A stretch of 64,000 bases of DNA from Enoplolaimus lenunculus. Lineage: Eukaryota; Nematoda; Enoplea; Enoplida; Thoracostomopsidae. The stretch lies in the NCBI GenBank assembly GCA_030248215.1, contig JASANG010004100.1, positions 124,001 to 188,000 on the forward strand. Direction: 5' to 3'. Below, piece by piece: positions 61,001-64,000 of the stretch. The notes below the pieces were generated by a model. That model was not told the DNA's origin. It did no database searches and saw nothing but the letters and a program-made list of their open reading frames with translations. The first letter of the stretch is position 1; each line of letters opens with the position of its first letter. A program made the translations under genes and the position numbers.

Positions 61001-63661
61001 GAAAGCAACGGCAAATGCTGCATGCGAATGGCTCCAGCGATAATAATACGACCTCGTCTCAAAAACGGGTTGGGTTATTGACAAGACTTCGGGTTAGAAA
61101 TGCAATTTTATTGTTGTTTAAATAATAATTTATTTTGTTCGCCATTGAAAATACGATGATCAAAACAATATTTTCTATTTAATATTAATGCTAACTCTAA
61201 AAATAATTAAAGCTAAAAATTCTTATTGTGTCTTTCAAAAAGCATGGGATAAATCTTGCCAAAATTCTGAAGAGACAAGAAAAAGTACTTTATACAGGAT
61301 TTGGAATAACTTTCCGAATGCTTAAGGTCAAAAATCTGTTATACCCTCCGAACTGAGCACACTTGATGATTGAGCGAATCGAAACTCCAAGCGAAGCTCG
61401 GAGTTTCGCGAAGCGTTTTATGTTTTGTACTTGGGGGTCGAAAGTTGGATGTCCGTCCCTCTGTCTGTCCGTCCGAAAAAATGTCAGGAACGGCAGAACA
61501 GATTTTGATAAACTTTTTTTTGAAAGCCAATTATCCTGGGGTGTTAAACTCGCATTGGGGTTTTAAAATTTTAAGCCGTTTATTAGCTACAGGATATTTC
61601 GCATAATTAAGCATAAATTAGGACTTTCTACAATATTTCAGTAATTATTACAGTTAGAAGCAATCTAAATTTAGCATTAAAGGGTTTTCGGGTGCGAGGA
61701 ATATGCATTGCATTGACTGTTAACAAACCTCCAAAATTGATAATTGAGCAGTTAGCTAATAGATAGTTTGCATATTAGCATAGTTTATAAGCCTAAATTA
61801 GGACTTTTTACAATATCTCACTAATTATTAAGATTAAAAGCAATATAATTTCAGCACTAAAGGGTTTATTGTTTACAAACCTACAAATCCGATAATTGAA
61901 TAGTTAGCTAATAGCTAATTTGCATATTAGCTTAATTGACAAGACAAAATCAAGACTTGTTAAATTATTTCAATAATTAGGGTTACTGAAGGTTTTTTGG
62001 TGCGAGGAATCTGAATAAATTGTTTACAAACCTCTAAAACCGATAATTAAGTTGTTAGCTAATAGATAATTTGCATATAAGCACAATTGATAAGCCTAAA
62101 TTAGGCGTTTTTACAATGTTTCACCAATTATGAGGAATACCAGCAACCTAAATCCAGCAATAATGGGTTTTTGGGTGCGAGGAATCTAAATAAATTGTTT
62201 ACAAACGTCCATAACCGTAGGACTTTTTACAATAATTCGCTAATTCAAAGTTAAAAGCAATCTAATTTCAGCACTAAAGGGTTTTTAGGAGGAAGAAATT
62301 TGAATAAATTGGTTACAAACCTCCAGTACCGATAATCGAATAGTTAGCTAATAGCGGATTTGCATATTAGCTTAATCGACAGGACAAAATTAAGACTTTT
62401 TAAATTATTTCAATAATTAATAGGGTGACTGAAAAGTTTTTGGGTGCGAGAATCTGAATAAATTGTTTACAAACCTCCAAAACCGAAAAATGAATAATTA
62501 GCTAATAACTAATTTGTATATTACCTTAATTGCTTACATATGTTCGAGCTTCGCTCAACTAATGTAGTCCCACTACGACTGGTTATAAAATGGTGTACGC
62601 ACATGGAATAATACTGATTATCGAGTATTTGGATGTGTAGTAGGGTTAGCAATTTTGGAACAAAGTTTAGGAACCGCATGTGTCATTTTTCAGAGCATGG
62701 CGAGAAGCGGCGATACTGAAACCAAAAGGTTTGAATTGGAATCCAATCGGCCGTTGTCTTCCAGCATACGTAAGTCACGTGCTTGAGTACTTCTGATCAG
62801 TATAGTAAAAGCAGCCGGTGTGTACCTAATACACACGAGTGCCACCGAACTTGGTCATTTAGCGAGCCTGGGGTTCCCCATTGGGAACCAAGAAGGCTGT
62901 GGACTTAGGCTTAGGTTTTATGTTAATGTCGACGCTATGGTTTAGTTTAGGCTTACGCTTGTTGGCAGGTCCATTAAATTAACATGGCATAAATATGCAT
63001 TGAACGGAGAAATTTATTGCTACAACTTGGAAATCGTTGAACAGCATAAGATAAGAGAAAGCGCAAATTAAGTTTCCTTCATACATGAATGTTTCTAAAT
63101 TTATAATCTTGTGTGAATGAATAGTATCGTAATTCGCGTCTCGTTTAGACGTGACAGCTGCAGTAACTATGGGCGATTCAGAGGTCACAGAAACGACCAG
63201 AATTCGGTATGTGATAATTGATTGTTCAAGTTGTCCATACATTGATACAATGGGCGTTAAGTGTTTACGAGACGTTTGTGTGGCATACAGAGAGATTGGA
63301 GTGACTGTATACCTTGCGTATGTAAAAGGTATGTTTGCAACGGGATATACATGATGGTGTTGTAAGTTAACCCAACAAACAGTGTGACCTAAATGAATTA
63401 CTGAATCATACATTTTACTGAGCGGGATGGTATGGTCGTTTAGCTATACAATCAGACACATGAATTCCAAACTTGCGTCATTAGTGTCCATGATGCATTT
63501 TAATATAATTTCTTGTGATTGCAGTGGCCGTGAGGCAATTTTTCGAAAGATACGATTTTTACGAAACCGTGCCGAAAACGCGCTTATTTGTAACTGTTCA
63601 AGATGCGGTAGCTGCTGCTTTGAGCGATGAACTTACAGCTATATCGCCAGATTTTGAGTAA
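49033..63661 (+). CDS. SLC26-family (sulfate permease) anion transporter with STAS domain, 18 exons
   Basis: Coding exons: 49033-49083, 52740-52837, about 53117-53220, 53617-53727, 54005-54291, 54625-54795, 55745-55903, 56210-56292, 56614-56761, 57048-57158, 58089-58166, 59147-59242, 59750-59856, 60183-60252, 60835-61092, 62694-62769, 63149-63328 and 63525-63661 (TAA). They sum to 2325 bp, about 774 aa. SLC26 proteins move sulfate, chloride, bicarbonate or oxalate across plasma membranes. Hallmarks: PILEWLPKYKWKKWFVADV, GLTVGIMNIPQGMAYGMLAG, VFGLYTSLFPALFYAIFGTS, LSDQLVQGMTTGSAVFVLLS, FSCFCSGGSLSRSLVQE, KAALASIIAVALKGM, then a cytoplasmic STAS domain (EIPGIKIFRFDAALYFANVD ... VIIDCSSCPYIDTMGVK) split by a basic charged insert (about residues 595-670). 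Exon 5 encodes a long Ser/Thr/Pro extracellular loop. Two boundaries are soft: the 5' edge of exon 3 and the 3' edge of exon 15. A splice at 63658 could replace the stop with further coding sequence from 63818. Confidence 0.95.
51574..52647. mobile_element. 1.07-kb repeat element with tandem subunits, just upstream of SLC26 exon 2
   Basis: Opens ATTGAGTGAAGCGAAACTCC with GGAGTTTCGCGAAGCG and closes GTTCGAGCTTCGCTCAAT, giving a short inverted terminus. Inside are about five to six diverged subunits of 150-180 bp containing AGCTAATAGATAATTTGCAT, TAAGCCTAAATTAGGAC, GGGTGCGAGGAATCTGAATA and AACCGATAATTGA. It ends 92 bp before exon 2. Confidence 0.85.
54822..55197. mobile_element. CAGGGTGCAAC repeat, copy 2, in an SLC26 intron
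   Basis: CAGGGTGCAACCGAAATTCA at the left; CAGTTTCGCTTTTCACTCTG at the right. It is collinear with 27478-27848. Confidence 0.85.
57890..58053. repeat. Dispersed repeat ending ATTCCAGCTTTAATAT, copy 3
   Basis: GTGCAATGCGCTAGAGTTTG, TTTCATAGAACTATCACGTT and AAAGTAATGCGGAAAAGTTG align with the copies at 13150 and 38826. It ends 36 bp before SLC26 exon 11. Confidence 0.75.
58838..58950. repeat. Three-copy tandem repeat in an SLC26 intron
   Basis: GATAAATATTTTGATCCTTA then TTAAATATTATATTATATC occurs twice, with a shorter third unit. Confidence 0.9.
59370..59705. mobile_element. GGAGGTC-rich inverted repeat in an SLC26 intron
   Basis: GCACCCGGAGGTGTAAAACA, CCGGAGTCGGAGGTCGACGA and, at the far side, CACCGGAGGTCGATTTTCAG with GGTCGTACCCTGCTTCGTGC. 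Composition is like the CCGG-rich hAT-like group, but the termini are unclear. Confidence 0.45.
61369..62559. mobile_element. 1.19-kb repeat element, second copy, in an SLC26 intron
   Basis: Same orientation and architecture as 51574-52647: ATTGAGCGAATCGAAACTCC and GGAGTTTCGCGAAGCG at the left, GTTCGAGCTTCGCTCAA at the right, with the same AGCTAATAGATAATTTGCAT subunits. Subunit number and order differ from the first copy. Confidence 0.85.
62893..62975 (+). repeat. TTAGGC-like tract in an SLC26 intron
   Basis: GTGGACTTAGGCTTAGGTTT and TTTAGTTTAGGCTTACGC, followed by GGTCCATTAAATTAACATGG. Probably a decayed TTAGGC element. Confidence 0.5.
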
Positions 63662-64000
63662 GTTATTCCACAAACCGCTTGAGCACATGGTCAGTTTGCC
63701 CAAATGTAGTGAGTTGCCTGTGTGATTTGTTTTGTTCACTGCCGTTACATTTATAGCTTACAAAATTGGGTGTACGGTATCTAATTCCTGTGTGAAACAT
63801 TATTCTACAACTTGCAGCAACGACAGAAACAACCGCTATGCTATCACTGCATGGTATGCTGGAAAATCCTACACACTGAGTCCAGAAGACCCCGTTTTAA
63901 ACATATCCAAACTATTGCTTTTTGAACAACATGTGATTCATGTTGAAATTTTAAACTCAGTTTATAGTAACTTTTATTCACATGTTAATTTACAATGTTA

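Overview
This is a 64 kb, AT-rich, intron-rich and repeat-laden piece of an animal nuclear genome, almost certainly a nematode. Two observations point there independently. A complete cuticlin-type ZP gene (a nematode cuticle family) is present. Copies of the hexamer TTAGGC, the canonical nematode telomere repeat, are scattered through the window inside small inverted-repeat elements. The pyruvate dehydrogenase beta protein also reads like nematode PDHB. Introns are long, from hundreds of bases to 4 kb, and full of transposon debris, so most coding exons are shorter than 300 bp. All gene models were assembled by eye from splice sites, frame phase and family knowledge.

Layout. 2209-8862 (-): cuticlin-like ZP protein, 6 exons, 383 aa, complete. 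14718-17288 (+): unrecognised gene with an N-terminal membrane-anchor exon and a charged C-terminal exon; the internal exons are not settled. 20784-23662 (-): a 4-exon, 117-aa secreted cysteine-containing protein, unrecognised. 27934-28380 (+): a 2-exon, 103-aa unrecognised gene that converges on the next one. 28583-32651 (-): pdhb (mitochondrial PDH E1 beta), 7 exons, 372 aa, with one GC-AG intron. 32652-44792: a gene-poor repeat archive with minisatellites, foldback elements, a 257-bp direct repeat and a possible 68-aa ORF. 44793-45022 (+): 3'-terminal exon of an unrecognised gene. 49033-63661 (+): SLC26-family anion transporter, 18 exons, about 774 aa, apparently complete.

The genes do not form a pathway; they are independent housekeeping, structural and transport genes. 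The most distinctive feature is a set of TIR elements (three terminus types, here A, B and C) that all carry a TTAGGC array beside a conserved TAGACTA-T-run core. At least a dozen recognisable copies lie in 64 kb, several flanked by 7-9 bp probable target duplications. They look like non-autonomous DNA transposons that carry telomere sequence. Other layers include TIR elements with minisatellite interiors, several palindromic MITE families, CAGGCCCGTAGCC- and CAGGGTGCAAC-ended hAT-like repeats, and two 1.1-1.2 kb subrepeat elements in the SLC26 gene.
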